A DNA stretch of 64,000 nucleotides from Argopecten irradians (lineage: Eukaryota; Mollusca; Bivalvia; Pectinida; Pectinidae), in contig NC_091143.1 of assembly GCF_041381155.1 (NCBI RefSeq), positions 26,191,695-26,255,694 of the forward strand, given 5' to 3'. Below the pieces are notes generated by a model. That model did not search any database. It saw nothing but the letters and a program-made list of their open reading frames with translations, and was not told the origin of the DNA. Position numbers and translations under genes: made by a program. This document shows, piece after piece, positions 41,888 to 55,336 of this stretch (its first letter is position 1; each line of letters opens with the position of its first letter).

Positions 41888-43776
41888 GGCGCGATAAACG
41901 AGTTCAAGGTTCACGAGGAGTAATGGTTAGGTATTTGTCATAGGTCGGTACGTTTTCTCCCGGTACTACAGCTGTTCTCCAGGAACTGTCAAAATGGGTC
42001 TCAACGATAATTTGGGGGTTATTTTAGTGAAATTTAAATCAAACAAATTCGGCAGTCGCTTTGTTGTTCTACAGAATACCGGGTATTGTACTTAAAGAAA
42101 TCGTAAATTTTCTATAAATGATAGAAATGTCCCATAGTTTGGTGACACAGGAATGACCCCCTCTTCTGCGATTGCCACTCGGAATAGATGAGCGACTGCC
42201 CGTATCCCGGGGTGTTAGCGTGTTAAATCTCTCCCCCGGACTATCACTCACAATGCACTCACGGGGAGGTCGTCCAGAAGCTAGATTGAGTAGCTTGATA
42301 GATTATTTTGATACGTGGTATGGTATGGCGTACGTAAACTATTATCTACAGATTTTGTTTTGCGTTTGAAATGTATTTCTAGATTTCCATGTCCAAACCA
42401 GAGATGGTCAATTCTCGTTGGTAGATTGTTCCGCTGACCTTAGGTGTTATGTTCATTTGGTCAATAAAACGATGTTCATTTGGTCAATAAAACGAACTTT
42501 ATTTTCGGAAATGATTATGGTTGTCACCTTAAACAGATACATTAGTGTTTTTTTTTTTTTTTTTTTTTTTTCTCAATCATTGGTTGATATCAGCAGTTTA
42601 ACAATATCCTTGTAAATGTATTTTGACGAATTTTCGTAATGGTGATCTTTTTCGCTATTTTTATGCCCCATTGAATGGTTATTCCATGGGTTCTATGTTT
42701 TGTTGGCAGCGGCCTAGAGGTAGATCAGAGCATCCGGAGTAAAATCACCGATACACGATATAATGTAAGATACATTAAACCACCCAACATCCATGGACCC
42801 AGTAATGAAACATGAACATTCTATAGAAAAGCAATAGATTTAGAATCTGTCCATTTACAGTAGATTTCTACTCATATCTGCACTCATGAATAGATATAAT
42901 ATTTTTGATCACTGTTAAATCAAGCATTGGTTGCCTTCAAACTGTCTTCAAACATTGTAGCCTTGACATTGCACGAATGTTGGTGATCTTAATGGAAAGC
43001 TTTTTTGTTACACAACAACTTTCAATTCACGAACTGTTCATCATTTTTGGAAAATTTATTCTTTCATTTTCATATCTTTTTTATTTACATCAGGTGAAAG
43101 CAAACAATTTATGGCCAGTAATATAAACATTTTGTATGCTCGTATATGCTATTGCTTGACTGGGCTGTCACTGTTTGGTCACCATTAAAACATGTATAAT
43201 GAGATACTAAGTCTCCCTGAAAGTCCGGGGACAAGAAAATGATGGAGAGAAATCCAGTAGACAAGACTTATGACCACAGTGGCTGTCCAGCAGACGTACC
43301 GACCTCAGCTAGACACTGAACACGGCGCTAATGTGTATTAGGCGTGATAAATGACCAGCCGCTGTAGGCTGCTGTCTGGCACACAGATTTGGTTTGGTGG
43401 TATCTGGTTTCTTTAATATCTGTTGTAATACCTATTTATCTTTGGCATGTTACAAGCAGATCATGACATTACATAAGGTCCCACTGTAATCACCATTTCC
43501 ATTCCACATGACCTATAGCCGATTTATTGATGTAGTCGGCTACACGAGACAGATCCATTTGTACAACAAATTGTCTGCCTGGTGCTGGCAAAAGGTTGCT
43601 GCATTTGTCTATAGGCGACAAAATTGTCATCTAAAGTATTAGTTACAGTATATACAATGCAAATCACGATTAAATGTATTTATGTTTTTTGTTTTGATAT
43701 TTTGTAGTCAGAACATGTAATAGTGGTTTTTTTTTCTTCATTTTGATACTCGTCTCTCACCGATAAAAGATTATGG
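41888..43776. other. Intergenic stretch
   Basis: No gene is recognised. There is a T tract at about 42549-42572 and a short tandem duplication (GTTCATTTGGTCAATAAAAC) at 42449-42493. A less AT-rich patch lies at 43220-43390, open in no convincing frame. Confidence 0.45.
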
Positions 43777-44217
43777 CAGTGATTTGTTATCAAAAAGAAG
43801 AGCTGTTGGAGAACAGCAAAGCTCGCCTATTCAGAAGAAGTTGATGTTCAAGTATTTACTATTTAAACATGGAAATATGACAAATTAACAGACTCAAAAA
43901 AAAACCTAAAGGGCCCCAAATTGGTTGTATTAACTTGCTCAAAAACTTTAACATGGAAATATGACAAATTAACAGACTCAAAAAAAACCTAAAGGACCCC
44001 AAATTGGTTGTATTATCACGTTCAGTATCCATACACATTAGGAAAATAAAATCATAAACATCTATGATGACTTAAGCTTAAACAATTGACGAAACAGAAA
44101 CTTGCTCAAAAACTTTAACGTGAAATTGGACGCCAACGCTGACGCCGACGCCGACGCCGACGCCGGGGTGACAACATTAGCTCCCCATATTCAGTGATTT
44201 GTTATCAAAAAGAAGAG
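43777..44217. mobile_element. 389 bp insertion-like segment between 26 bp direct repeats
   Basis: An exact 26 bp sequence (begins CAGTGATTTGTTATC, ends AAAAAGAAGAG) stands at 43777-43802 and 44192-44217. Between them is a diverged duplication of a roughly 65 bp block beginning ACATGGAAATATGACAAATT (about 43869 and 43952). There is also a GACGCC microsatellite (44128-44164) and GGTGACAACATTAGCTCCCC near the end. The family is unknown to me. Confidence 0.6.
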
Positions 44218-44219
44218 AT

Positions 44220-44357
44220 CGTCGTGGCAGGATGGTTAATACTACAATTCCTCCAACTCTGAGTCGTCAGTTCGAATTCAATGTGGGCCATTTGCCATGT
44301 ACTGACAGCTAGCTGGTCGGCAGTTTTTCTCCGGATCCTCCAGCTTTTCTCCTGTAA
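44220..44357 (+). mobile_element. Diverged, 3'-truncated tRNA-SINE copy
   Basis: It aligns with the SINE at 8581-8803 in GTGGCAGGATGGTTAA, AGTTCGAATTCAATGTGGGC, TTGCCATGTACTGAC and TTTTTCTCCGG. The A box is mutated and the GTTAAAC tail is missing. Confidence 0.75.
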
Positions 44358-44959
44358 AAAATATAATGTAGCTATGGCAAATTTGCTAATCCTTTGTCGA
44401 ATACGTCATCAGCCTATTTGTATGACGTATTATATTTGGTCACATGACTTTGCATGACTGTTATAACCACAGCCGAACATGTTACAGCTCACTCATTATT
44501 TCACGGTTCTTCTTTCTTGTAAAGGAATAACCACGGGAGCTGTAACTTGCAGATAGAGAAGGCGCGATAGCATTTGTTTAATTGAATATAACTTGATAAG
44601 ATTCTACACAGGTGTGTTTTATTGACAGATGAATGCCGTTGAGACGTAGTTGGGTACAGGCCTGTTTAGCAGGTGTTAAAGAGATAAGACACATCTTGTA
44701 AACACCCTTAAACCTCGGTAAGGCTATCATAGCAAGTTTTACTGATAAAACACCTGAGTAGACTACGTACCATTCCTTATTGATTGATTTACCGTGTGCC
44801 TTAACCCTGATTTATAATTATACCTATATTAAGTTCTTCCAAGACACCCTACGTTATTTTTCATATTGTGGAATATTTTGTATTATATTTTGTAATTAAT
44901 GAGGCAACACTGGTTTGTTGTAAAAAAATCCACTTGTGAATGTTATTACGCATGTACTG
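44358..44959. other. Intergenic stretch
   Basis: I see nothing I can support here. Confidence 0.45.
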
Positions 44960-45325
44960 TATCTGATCTGTGTGTAAGTGTTTTGGGAGACTGCGATATG
45001 TTCGTACTGTGTCTCACTGTGATAGCGTGTTTTGAACGACTGTAATATACTTGTATTATGTCCCATTGTAATAGCGTGCAAATGGGAGACTACAGTATAT
45101 TTATAGTGTGTCTCATTGTGATAGCGTGGTATGGGCGACTGTAGTTTACTCGTATTGAGTCTCGTTTTGATACCGTGTTTTTGAAGACTGCAGTATACTT
45201 GCATTGTGTCCCTTTGTGATTGTGTGTTTTGGGGGACTACAGTATAATAACATTATGTCTCATTTTGATAGCGTGTTTTGGTATCCAACAGTATACTTGT
45301 ATTGTGTTTCTTTGTGATATGACTT
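44960..45325 (+). repeat. Degenerate tandem repeat of 48-51 bp
   Basis: The phrase GTGTCTCATTGTGATAGCGT, with changes, recurs at about 45008, 45058, 45109, 45157, 45206, 45255 and 45304. GACTRCAGTATACTTG lies in between. About seven units have diverged far enough to suggest an old array. The open frame on the other strand is a by-product. Confidence 0.85.
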
Positions 45326-47248
45326 TTGTCTATTAAATTTTAATAGCGCTTATTCGCTTAATCATACTGTCAAAGATTCGAACAACGCACCACGACCAGT
45401 CACAGTATATTGACAACAGGCAAAACAGTGGCCCTTTCTTGAATGTCTTTAAGGGGTATCTGGAAATACTATTGTTAAATACTTTTGTGTAACCATTGGG
45501 CAGAATACAGAGCCTTGCTAACATACAGATATGTGATACGTGGATGAGGGTGGAGTGGGTAGGGGGCATGAGCGGCGGGTCTCACCAGGATACCTGTAAA
45601 ATGTAAAACGTAAGCGAAGCGAAATGAAAGGAAAAGAACCGAAATCAAACGAAACGAAATGATTTCAAATGAAACGCAGTGATCAGATGAAACGAAACCA
45701 AAAGATATCTAAAGAAACGAAGTGAAAACGAAATGATAAAAACATTTATATAGTAGTTGTGCACCTAAAAACCCCGATCATGTCCTCACAGAAGTCTAGT
45801 GGCCTTTTTTGAACGAAAACAGTTGTTGTGTTGACTTTTATTATACCAGTTCTCTACCCCAGCGGAAATGTGGTAAACATTGAGGCTATAAGATAAGCCA
45901 AAGGGAGATAACAAGCTGATTACTGACGATCAAACAGTAAAATAAATAACAAAAATCTGTGTCTCAACGCCAAGTTTGAATTCATTAGTAACACTAACAG
46001 CTAGGAATACACATCCAGCCTCCATTTAACGGGAGTGTTCCACGTCAGCAGACTGAAGATTTCGAGGGAGAGAGTTGGCAGTTTCACACCAACACCTGTC
46101 GCCCGCCATCTTTGTTGGATTTGAGAGTAAAACTCAAACTTACTTTTGCAAGCTATAAATACTGTTTTTAGATGGAAAACGACGTAAAGAAGCAATCAAA
46201 CGCTTACGACGAAACAGATTGCTGATTTTTATTGTTTTTTTTAACTAAATATATTTAGAGGTGGCATTGCACTTCTACAGCTAGATCTGCTTTACACTGT
46301 TCTTTTACTGTTGGGTGTTTTTCAACGATTGGTTCGACTTATTTATTATAGGGATGGCATGTGTAATACACTGCAGTAAAATTTGTCTTTTGGTATCTGC
46401 GTCCACTACCGTACATTATACATCTATCAAGAGATCGGCAATGGATGTTTTAACTTAATATCTGAAAATCCCCTCACAGAAAATAATTCACGAAAGTGAT
46501 ATTTCATAGCGATTATGCGTGTACACAACCAATGAAAATACACTTTTCGCCAATTTTATTCAATAAATATGAGTTACTTGCGTGAAATAATAGAAACGTT
46601 ATGAGTAATGATAGGCTTGCAAACGTTGCGATATTTCCAGATGGCGAAAATGAAATTTTATGGAAACGTTTTTCGCCCATTGTATATATAGCCATTCTAC
46701 ATTTCTATATAATATTGCTAATAATTCAAATCTATTATTCTGGCACAAAGAACAGGACCGATAACTCATGGGTACGGGGAACTGTAAACTTGATTATAAG
46801 CTTCGGTGGGATTCAAAATAGTATTAGTTGCCTGCTTTGCATCTATTTTGAAGCCTTGACTTTTTATTTTGTTTGCTTTATGAGATGATGAACCCAATGT
46901 AGCATAATGTAGCTCTATCAATGTGAGCGTTATGAGAGTTTCTCACACTAGTGATATAGGAAAGAGATCGAAATAAACAACCAACAATCGATATCAAACA
47001 GGAACAACTTGTCAATTCGTGATGAAATTTGCTTTCCCCACACATAACGAGTTTATATGAATATTCCTTACATCAAACAAGGGACCAGCAATACAATCAT
47101 AGAACAGTATACATTACTAATAGTGCCATACTTTGCTTCCGGCATCCTTACGTTGTGAAAATTAATTAATACAAGTATTTTTTTTTAACACAGAAGTTTA
47201 TTGAATATCACACATTTAGACGACAAAAATCATTAAATGTCGAAATCA
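45326..47248. other. Intergenic stretch with an A/G-rich GAAACGAAA-like patch
   Basis: At 45605-45745 short words such as GAAACGAAAT and AAGCGAAGCG recur in a degenerate low-complexity run. AAAGGGAGATAACAAG at about 45900 is a dispersed word. CGCCCGCCATCTTTG near 46100 resembles a YY1-type site. I recognise no coding exon. The open frame at 46601-46888 resembles no protein I know. Confidence 0.45.
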
Positions 47249-47252
47249 TTAA

Positions 47253-50200
47253 AGGGACATGAACCTTAAATAAGTTGTTCTGTATGCTTAGGTATGGTTT
47301 TCAGATGTTTATTAAATATTTTATTACAATGATTGGTTATCTAAAACGACAGGAAAACGTGGGGAATACCTACCTCAAAAATGATAAAAATAGACCGTCA
47401 TATTTTATATTTGGAACACAAAACGAAAGCTGGCCGAAAGCGAGGTTATAATGAACAACAAACTTGCAGACATGACAAGGAATATTCGTTTTTCACATTT
47501 TAAGATTATTTTCTAATTTAAGATGGTTGACAAATGAAGTTTAAACCATATTTGTTATAAAACAATTTGTATTTAGCGTAAGAATGATAAGTCAAAAGTC
47601 AAACGAGACTTTTCATTCGACAGGGTACCGCGAAGTGAGGTTCCTGACTTATTGCACACATGTACATCACGCAAGTATAAAGTGGGGAGTTGCTCCCGTC
47701 TCTTGCATTTCAGCGATCCATTTGTATTTACCTACTTTCCAAATCGCGCACGTAACTGACTCTTGACGTACACTGTTTTCTATCAGAATTCGTTGTGTTC
47801 GCTTCACCCACGTTTTTGACCCACCACTTTGTTTACATTTGTGCAGTGCATTGTGGGAGGTCACTAAAGTTCAACACTACTATACTCTCGTTACAAAATT
47901 CGACCGGACCGGTTCAAAATACAGAAAGATGGAATTTCCATTATAATTATTTTATTTGACACATTTACACAATAACTGTTATATATTACTTAGTAAGGTA
48001 TCTGACACGTCTTAAATATGTATTTTACTCAAAGGACCTCTTTCACGAACAATGGAAATTTGCCCACGAACCAATTTTATTGAAATTAAATGTAATATGT
48101 AGCAATATAAATGCAAACCCTTGAAATACGTTTAAAAAATTCAAAAGGTCCCAGGGGCCTGTGCTATGGCCAAATTAATGTTGCCCAGTAGAGGTGTATG
48201 ACAGGGTTCCCTTTTTGATCCAAAATGGTATAAAAATAATGTTTTATGTCATAAAACTGTATTATTTTCTGAAGAGTATAAATAATTACATATTATGATC
48301 ACAAATATGTAGGCAAAATGTGACAAATAAAATTTTGGCTACATTTTAAAGACAGAAAATATCGAAATTTTGGGTGTTATTTTCGGCCATGTCAATTATT
48401 AACAATGGTGATTCACCCACTTCCAGTTTGAGTGCACCAAAAATATTTTCTAAAAAGTTGGCTCATTACCTGAAGTAAATATTATGAAAATTTCAGAAAA
48501 ATTGTGGACCGGTAAATTTGTCGTTTAAAGGTTATAATATAGCATGGTCTATTTTTAGTAACGTTACATAATGTTAAGAATATGCTTATTTTGGATCATT
48601 TATCACGAATCTAACGGTGTCAACATTAATGTATAATCCAATACTCATCTGTAACGCTTGATATGATTTCAAATTGATTTATTTAGTGATACTTTGTAGA
48701 AAAATTAAGTTTTACATAATCAAAATTACAAAACATTTGGGTGTTTTATGACCACAATAAGCTGTTTTGCATTTGAAGTAGCTTCACTAATATGTCCTGT
48801 TCTAATGATTTATTTTTTGTAATTATAGAGCATATTTACAGTGAAGAGAGTGATTAAAATGGGATTCTGTAACTGTGTGGTTTTGAGAGGGAAGAGTTAC
48901 CAGGTTACATGGGTCATGTTACAAACCTACAGTAGTTCAATTATTTGCAGGGCTAACACTTCTGATAGATTAACATTTATGTTGATTCATGCTAAAAATG
49001 TAAATCTCATCACTTTAACATATTATATCGTTTTAGATTTTAAGTTTATTTTTTTCGGGAAACTCATTGATGTATCATTTCAGATTTAGATACATTAATG
49101 GCAAATACTTCTTTAATCTTGCAAAATAACTAACTGAATGTAGCAGTTTTAATAATGAAAATAGACGTTACCTGTAAGTAGATCATCAAAACTTGATTTA
49201 TCTTTATTGTCAATAATCATATTTGAATTCCATGTTAGTATTATTATATAATTAGAAAATTAAACAGCTTTACTGAGTAATAGACACAAAAGAAAGGCTT
49301 CGATCACAGTACATGAACATGGTGTATATCCCCGTGGTAAAGAGTGTGTGGCGATGAAACCGTTTTATTCAATACTATATAAACTGACTTTGAGTTTAGA
49401 ATTATATGAGTTTTATAAGTAATTGTAAAGTAATCCGTATGGACAAAAACATCTCTAAAAATCTTAATTGGCGGATATGGTATTAATCGTACAGAGATAA
49501 TGGAGAAACAGTCAAACAGGAAATGAGAGTGTCTGATCAAACTGGAAATCATTTAAATGCAGTGTACTTTATGTTACTTAGCTTTGTGTCACGTATAAAT
49601 TTATTTATTTGGATCTCCCTGACATGTATAATTCATGTTGTGATAACCAAATTTCTTATAAAATCATTTTTTTACCTGAAATGATAAACCTTATGCCATT
49701 TTGATTGATAGTATGATGTGTTTACGATACACAAAGCTAATTATGAAAAATAAAACTGTGGACCTCAAAAACTTTTGACTGTTTCATTAACCATAAAAGA
49801 TGCTGTTATTTTTTTAACTGAAAAAAAAAAATCTTAGTTAACTTTTATGGAATTCATGAAAATTCTAAAGAAAATTAAAAAAAAAACCCTCGAAATCAAA
49901 CTTCAGTTGATTGATCACAAAATGTTCTGAACAATCTAAATATTAAACTGCTAAGAAATACTTATATAGTAAAATTAATACATTTTTGAACGAAAAAAAA
50001 TCATATATCAATTTGTCTATGTTTTTTTAAACAAAAACTTGTAATGGTGTGATTTGATGCCATTGCCAACACTTTGAAAGCACAATATTTTGAAAAACAA
50101 CAACATTATACATATATGCACTAATATACGGGATGTGTGAAAATTGGTAAAAACTTGATTCTCTTACATAATAATCTACTCCCACCCATTTTTTTTCTAG

Positions 50201-51055
50201 ATTTTGTTATTATTTTACTTTATATGCCTTTCAGCTGTAAATAAAAATAATATTTCTGAGAATGCAGTTGCAATCATCATCTAGCTTGAAAAGTGAATGA
50301 TAATGCCCTAAAAATTCCGAAATACTTTGTTATTGTGATTCAATATTTTGATTATTCTACAATATATAGGTTATAAAATCATATATTACTTTAAATTTAA
50401 TGTAACTAATGAGTATTAAATAAGATTAAGAAATTAGTTTCTTTGTTTTCTCAATTTTATGATTGAAAAGGGCCGTGGTGCAACCACGGTGTAATACTGC
50501 TAAAAATAGACCTTGCCTCATTAAGACCTTTAAACGACAAATTTACCGGTCCACAATTTTTCTGAAATTTTCACAATATTTACTTCAGGTAATGAGCCAA
50601 CTTTTTAGAAAAATATTTTTGGTGCACTCAAACTGGGAGTTGGTGAATCACCATTGTTAATAATTGACATGCCGAAAATAATACCCAAAATTTCGATATT
50701 TTCTGTCTTTAAAATTTAGCCAAAATTTTATTTGTCCCATTTTGCCTACATATTTGTGATCATAATATGTAATTATTTATACTCTTCAGAAAATAATACA
50801 GTGTTATGACATAAAACATTATTTTGATAACTTTTTGGATCAAAAAGGGAACCCTGTCATACACCTATACTAGACAACATTAATTTGGCCACAGCACAGG
50901 CCCCTGGGACCTTTTGAATTTTTTCCAACGTATTTCAAGGGTTTGCATTAATGTTGCTACATGTAACATTTAGTTTTAATCAGATTGGTTCGTGGGCAAA
51001 TTTCCATTGTTCATGAAAAAGTTCCTTTACATGGTTTATTTAGGTTCATGTCCCT
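47253..51055. mobile_element. 3.8 kb TTAA-flanked element with long inverted arms
   Basis: The termini AGGGACATGAACCT and AGGTTCATGTCCCT are exact complements, bordered by TTAA at 47249-47252 and 51056-51059. Inside, 48034-48567 and 50491-51033 are inverted copies more than 90% identical by eye. About 770 bp (47277-48033) in the left arm has no partner and looks like a later insertion. The 1.9 kb core is AT-rich with no frame above 82 codons, so the element is non-autonomous. TTAA duplications point to the piggyBac or Kolobok types. Confidence 0.9.
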
Positions 51056-51059
51056 TTAA

Positions 51060-53635
51060 CAGTCACAGACAAACATTGATGAATAAAAATGTTTTTAAAC
51101 AACAAAGAAGTCGCTTTAGAATTATTGATAACATTTTACTGTGTGGAACGAGGTTGTAGACTAACGTTTGATTTCTTTATAAACCTGTATTTCAGATAAA
51201 ATGCATATTCTAGGCCTTGCTTCATCAATTGAAATCGACATTTCGTCCCAGTATACATATTTATTTAGCTGTGTTGAGCAATTTGGGCGAGGTAACTACT
51301 TTTCAAACTATTTCGTCCCCTGAAATTCACTAAGGATTCTAGAGGCAGCATTTTAATTGGTCATTTTCAAAGGTCACCAGAACGTGACCCCTAATGGGAT
51401 GTTGTCAGATCCTCTTAAAATAAGGATCTGTATTTTAATCAGGTTGTCACTGCACTACACACTAGACGTTCATATCGTTATTTTTTGGCAATGATGCTAA
51501 AATTCGTTGTGATACATTAATTGCTGAATGACATATTAAATGTTCTTTCTGATTTGTAGGTATGAGAATTGTGGCACATTTCATAGTACAGTAAAACCTG
51601 TCGTAACGAATGACCAGTTTCAACCTGTGTACAAAGATCACATGGCTATAAGGGTTTCAACCTGTGTACAAAGACCACATGGCTATAAGGCCATTTTTCT
51701 CTGTTCCTTGAGTGGTATTAATACAGGTTTGATGGTAATAAGGAATAGAAACCAAATGATGTACCAGAATTCGAATATATGAATTTTACCGATATTCGTT
51801 GTCAAGCATCGAAAATATTTTGTCTATGGACATTCTGATTGGTCCAAATATATATATATTTTCATATCCCTGTGATTACAATCTTAAAAAGTTTAGATAG
51901 AACAGGGTCTCGTTAGTTTCAAATAAACCTTATTTGATTTTTATCCATGCCTGTTATGCATAACGACTATTTAATTAGCTGCAATATTGTAGCTCAAAAG
52001 ACTTCTTGACAGATAATGGTGTCGGCCGAAAGGTATAGTAGTATTGGCCGGGTACGTATAATTCGTTCGAAACGACTGTAGCCGTGCGATAAGACTTTGA
52101 CATTTTTTATAAGTCTGTCTGTCGTTTTAAATAAAATATAACTTGTTGAAGAAAATACGTTTTTGGTTATATCCGTATAAAAAGGGCCATTTCAAGACTT
52201 AAGGAGTCAGAAATTAATCTCTGCAAAAAACTCAACGCTAGAGACCAGCAAAGACTCCAAAAGGCTTTTAGTCGCCTCGAATCGTTTCCCGGTAAATAAT
52301 GGGTGAAAAAAAAAAACATTTTTACAGCATGTTGATAAAGACATGGACGGGGTTTGTGTTTGAGATAGAGGGCTGAAATATTCATGGAGGGCGTGATGAT
52401 ATCCTTGTCCCAAGCGAGCCATATGGATTAGCCCCGAGATGTTGATAATTTGTCTGATTGATATGGCACCAGACAGAATTGTGAGCTTCTTATATGTCTC
52501 CGATATGCAATACTATTCGAAATCCCCAGGTGTGCTTATATCTGAATACTAATGAGTTATATTGTGTACCTGGGTTTGTTGTTCCGGGACAGGTAAATCA
52601 AGTTTCTAGAGACCACCAGCGATAAGCCTAGGAATTACCTAATTATATCTTAGAAGATATTTTAATGACAGAGGACACACTTTTAATTAGAATCCAATGT
52701 CACAAGGGACATCCTCTCCAGATCATCTTCCCTTGTTACATTAGATGTGATTCTTCTGTCCCGACTCCCGGGAAACTGGATCCAGAACGACTGTATCAAG
52801 TATACCCACAGCTAACGCCATTGGGTAGGTTGAATGAACGAATCAGATCACGATAAACGGAACGAAATATCAGACGAACAGGACACAATTATAGGTAAGA
52901 AAAACACTAGGTCAGAGAGAAAAAACCCAAGTCGATTCAACAACTAAATTTTGTTTGAACATATAAAGTGAATCAAACTATAGACAGATGGTTCTTAAAT
53001 CACAGTATACAGTTTCCTTAAATTTCATCGAATAAAAAGACATAAAAAACATTAAATATATATCCAAATAATGACTTAGTGAATGTACCTAGCTATCATA
53101 CCCACTAACATTGCTGGTAACACTAATGTTTAAGTTCAAATTTTATGACCGTGATCAGGAAAACCTGACACTATAGACAATTTATTTAGACATCAATTTT
53201 ATTCTGCCCTCTGCCACCTGTAATTACCTGTAGAATGGTCTTCAGGTCTGTCGCGGATAAAACATCCAAGTTCTCACACACCTTAAATTGTAGACTTTAA
53301 AATATTCTGACAGCATTATAGGCATGGATGCGATAATCATTATGATAAAGCGACTGTTGATGAAGCAATGAAACTAAATCATCAAACCTTCCTAACATAT
53401 TCACTTTTAAGATATCTTCCTTTTTGCATAAAGCTAATATAAGTGTATCTATGTGGCCACGATGTGATCTGGCAATGTTTAAAAGTGTGTCAGACAAAGC
53501 TCATGGGAATGTGGGAATTCTCTTTTTTTTTTTTTGGTAAGACCTTCAAGATTTACAGATGTCAGCTGTCAACAAAGACTGAATACGGCGAAACATTCCC
53601 TTAAATATATTACGTATTTCACCCTCGATGCCTTT
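51060..53635. other. Intergenic stretch with a 37 bp tandem duplication
   Basis: Two adjacent 37 bp copies beginning GTTTCAACCTGTGTACAAAG lie at 51617-51653 and 51654-51690, differing at one base. I recognise no gene. Short frames at 52665-52856 and 53297-53497 (minus) are unsupported. Confidence 0.5.
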
Positions 53636-53640
53636 AAAAG

Positions 53641-53709
53641 TATCTTCCTTGAATACCTACAAGTTATCTCCCTTGAATACCTTGAACAAATTATCTCCCT
53701 TGAATATGT
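53641..53709 (+). repeat. Three short tandem copies of a TTATCTCCCTTGAATA word
   Basis: TATCTTCCTTGAATACC, TTATCTCCCTTGAATACC and TTATCTCCCTTGAATATG follow one another at 23-27 bp spacing. They contain the dispersed TTATCTCCCTT word seen elsewhere in the window. Confidence 0.8.
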
Positions 53710-55184
53710 TTACTGCCATTGAACTCGTACACGGAAATGTCTCCCGAAGAAGACGAATAGAACGGAACGCTCCCCTAAATATTTTTGCTTAAAACCCACA
53801 ACACGCAATACTTCCGCGACGGAAAACTATTGCTAAATATAAATGTACATAACTGTAACTATGAAAGACTATATCCCTGAACACTTAAAATATTCACTAG
53901 AAATTTTCTCCCCCGAAAAAATACAATAGACGTATATAATTATCTTTGGTGATCATATATACGCCACATGCGGTTCAGTCCGAATCTAGTAAAATGTCTG
54001 CAGAATTTTATAGTAAATATTCATCCTTAAACATCTTCTCAAATGAATCCGTTACAAACAGGGATATGTCTACAATCGAACGCTACAGTCAAACATGGTC
54101 TGTTGTATGCCTCTCTGTGTACCGACTAGGCCTGTTATGGCTGTAACAACAATGACTCGTCCATTGATGTCTTATTTATCCACAAACTAATCCGAACAAA
54201 TGTAGTATTTATTTAAAAGCCTGAACCTAATGATTCCCGAAATGGCACTTCTGACAAGTCACTAATATGAGACATTATTTATATTCATAACCGCTTTCAG
54301 AGAGCGTCATCCCATCTCTTTACGAGTCGGGAGATTGCCATGAGTCTTTTTTCAATAAGCAGTGCACACGCTATTATTCTTAAGCACGCAAAGCAAATTT
54401 ATGCATATAATTCCCGAAGGATTTATGTTTTTAATAAAATAACATTTAGACATTTCCAAAATTAGACGCAAGCAAGATGTCCTTAAATTTAGCGAAATTT
54501 CGAGTGTCCTAATTTGTCATAATAAGTGTGCATAAACTTACAATATTATACGAACAACTTCAGTTCAAAGGATTTTTTTTTCTGTAAGGAGATTGGATCC
54601 CCAACTTGACACATATTATCCCCCGGGAAACCAACAATAATTTACACCATGAGGCATTTTCATTAAATTCCTATTCTTTGTAAACGAATTAAGCATAGTC
54701 AATATCGGCTTCCGTGAAACCTCGTCCACGGCGAGACTTGGCGGTGTGACAACAGGAAGTACATTACAAACGTAATTTGCCAAGCAGCTGTTTGCCATAT
54801 TTATGCACGCAACTTAGAAAGGAGATACATATCGGTTTTACACCACTACAACATTATCCAAAGTCCGTCTGTAGCAGTATTGGAAGTTGCTGATTATCCA
54901 AAAGAAAATCAAATCTTAGCTTTGTGCTTGTCTGGAAAGACAGTGTCTCTGGTCTGCACAAAGAACGGTAAAAATCATATTCTACGAGGTACTATATACG
55001 TGTGTATAGTACTATGTATCGTATGATTTTCAACGTGTGTTTTTATCTAGACCTCTAAATGGTCTTAGGACACTCTGGTGGGTCCATGATTATATAATCT
55101 GTAACTAATTCTCAGATCCCTGTGTGTGTACGTATTTGTAGTCTAGTGTAGTGTAGTTTAGTGACTGCGAGCGAATTCACATAG
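53710..55184. other. Intergenic stretch
   Basis: I see no supported feature here. Confidence 0.45.
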
Positions 55185-55336
55185 AGATTGAACAGTGTTT
55201 TGATTGCGTTAAAGGTGATATGAACGCAATGGGATACAGACATATTCAATGTAGCGCGTTAGCGCTACATGTAGAATATGTCTGTATCCCATTGCGTTCA
55301 TACCACCTTTAACGCAATCAAAACACTGTTCAATCT
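55185..55336. mobile_element. 152 bp near-perfect palindrome
   Basis: Arms of about 74 bp run from AGATTGAACAGTGTTTTGAT to its exact complement. The loop is GTTA between GTAGCGC and GCGCTAC. Only a few mismatches and a 2 bp indel separate the arms. The size suggests a MITE. No immediate target duplication is clear, though CATAG occurs just outside the left arm and again 15 bases past the right. Confidence 0.85.

Noticed and set aside
42172-42369. 65-codon frame in a less AT-rich patch (with an antisense frame)
   Set aside because: Both strands are open over the same stretch, as expected by chance in GC-richer DNA. No recognisable protein.
46601-46888. 95-codon frame with two hydrophobic stretches
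   Set aside because: Phe/Ile-rich translation is typical of AT-rich non-coding DNA. No homologue recognised and no exon signals.
48568-50490. Hidden transposase in the core of the 3.8 kb element
   Set aside because: No frame above 82 codons, none with recognisable motifs, and very high AT content.
53297-53497. Minus-strand frame with a SHRGHIDTLILAL phrase resembling an ankyrin repeat
   Set aside because: Only one weak half-repeat is visible, with no neighbouring repeats and no splice context. A profile search with an ankyrin hit would change this.
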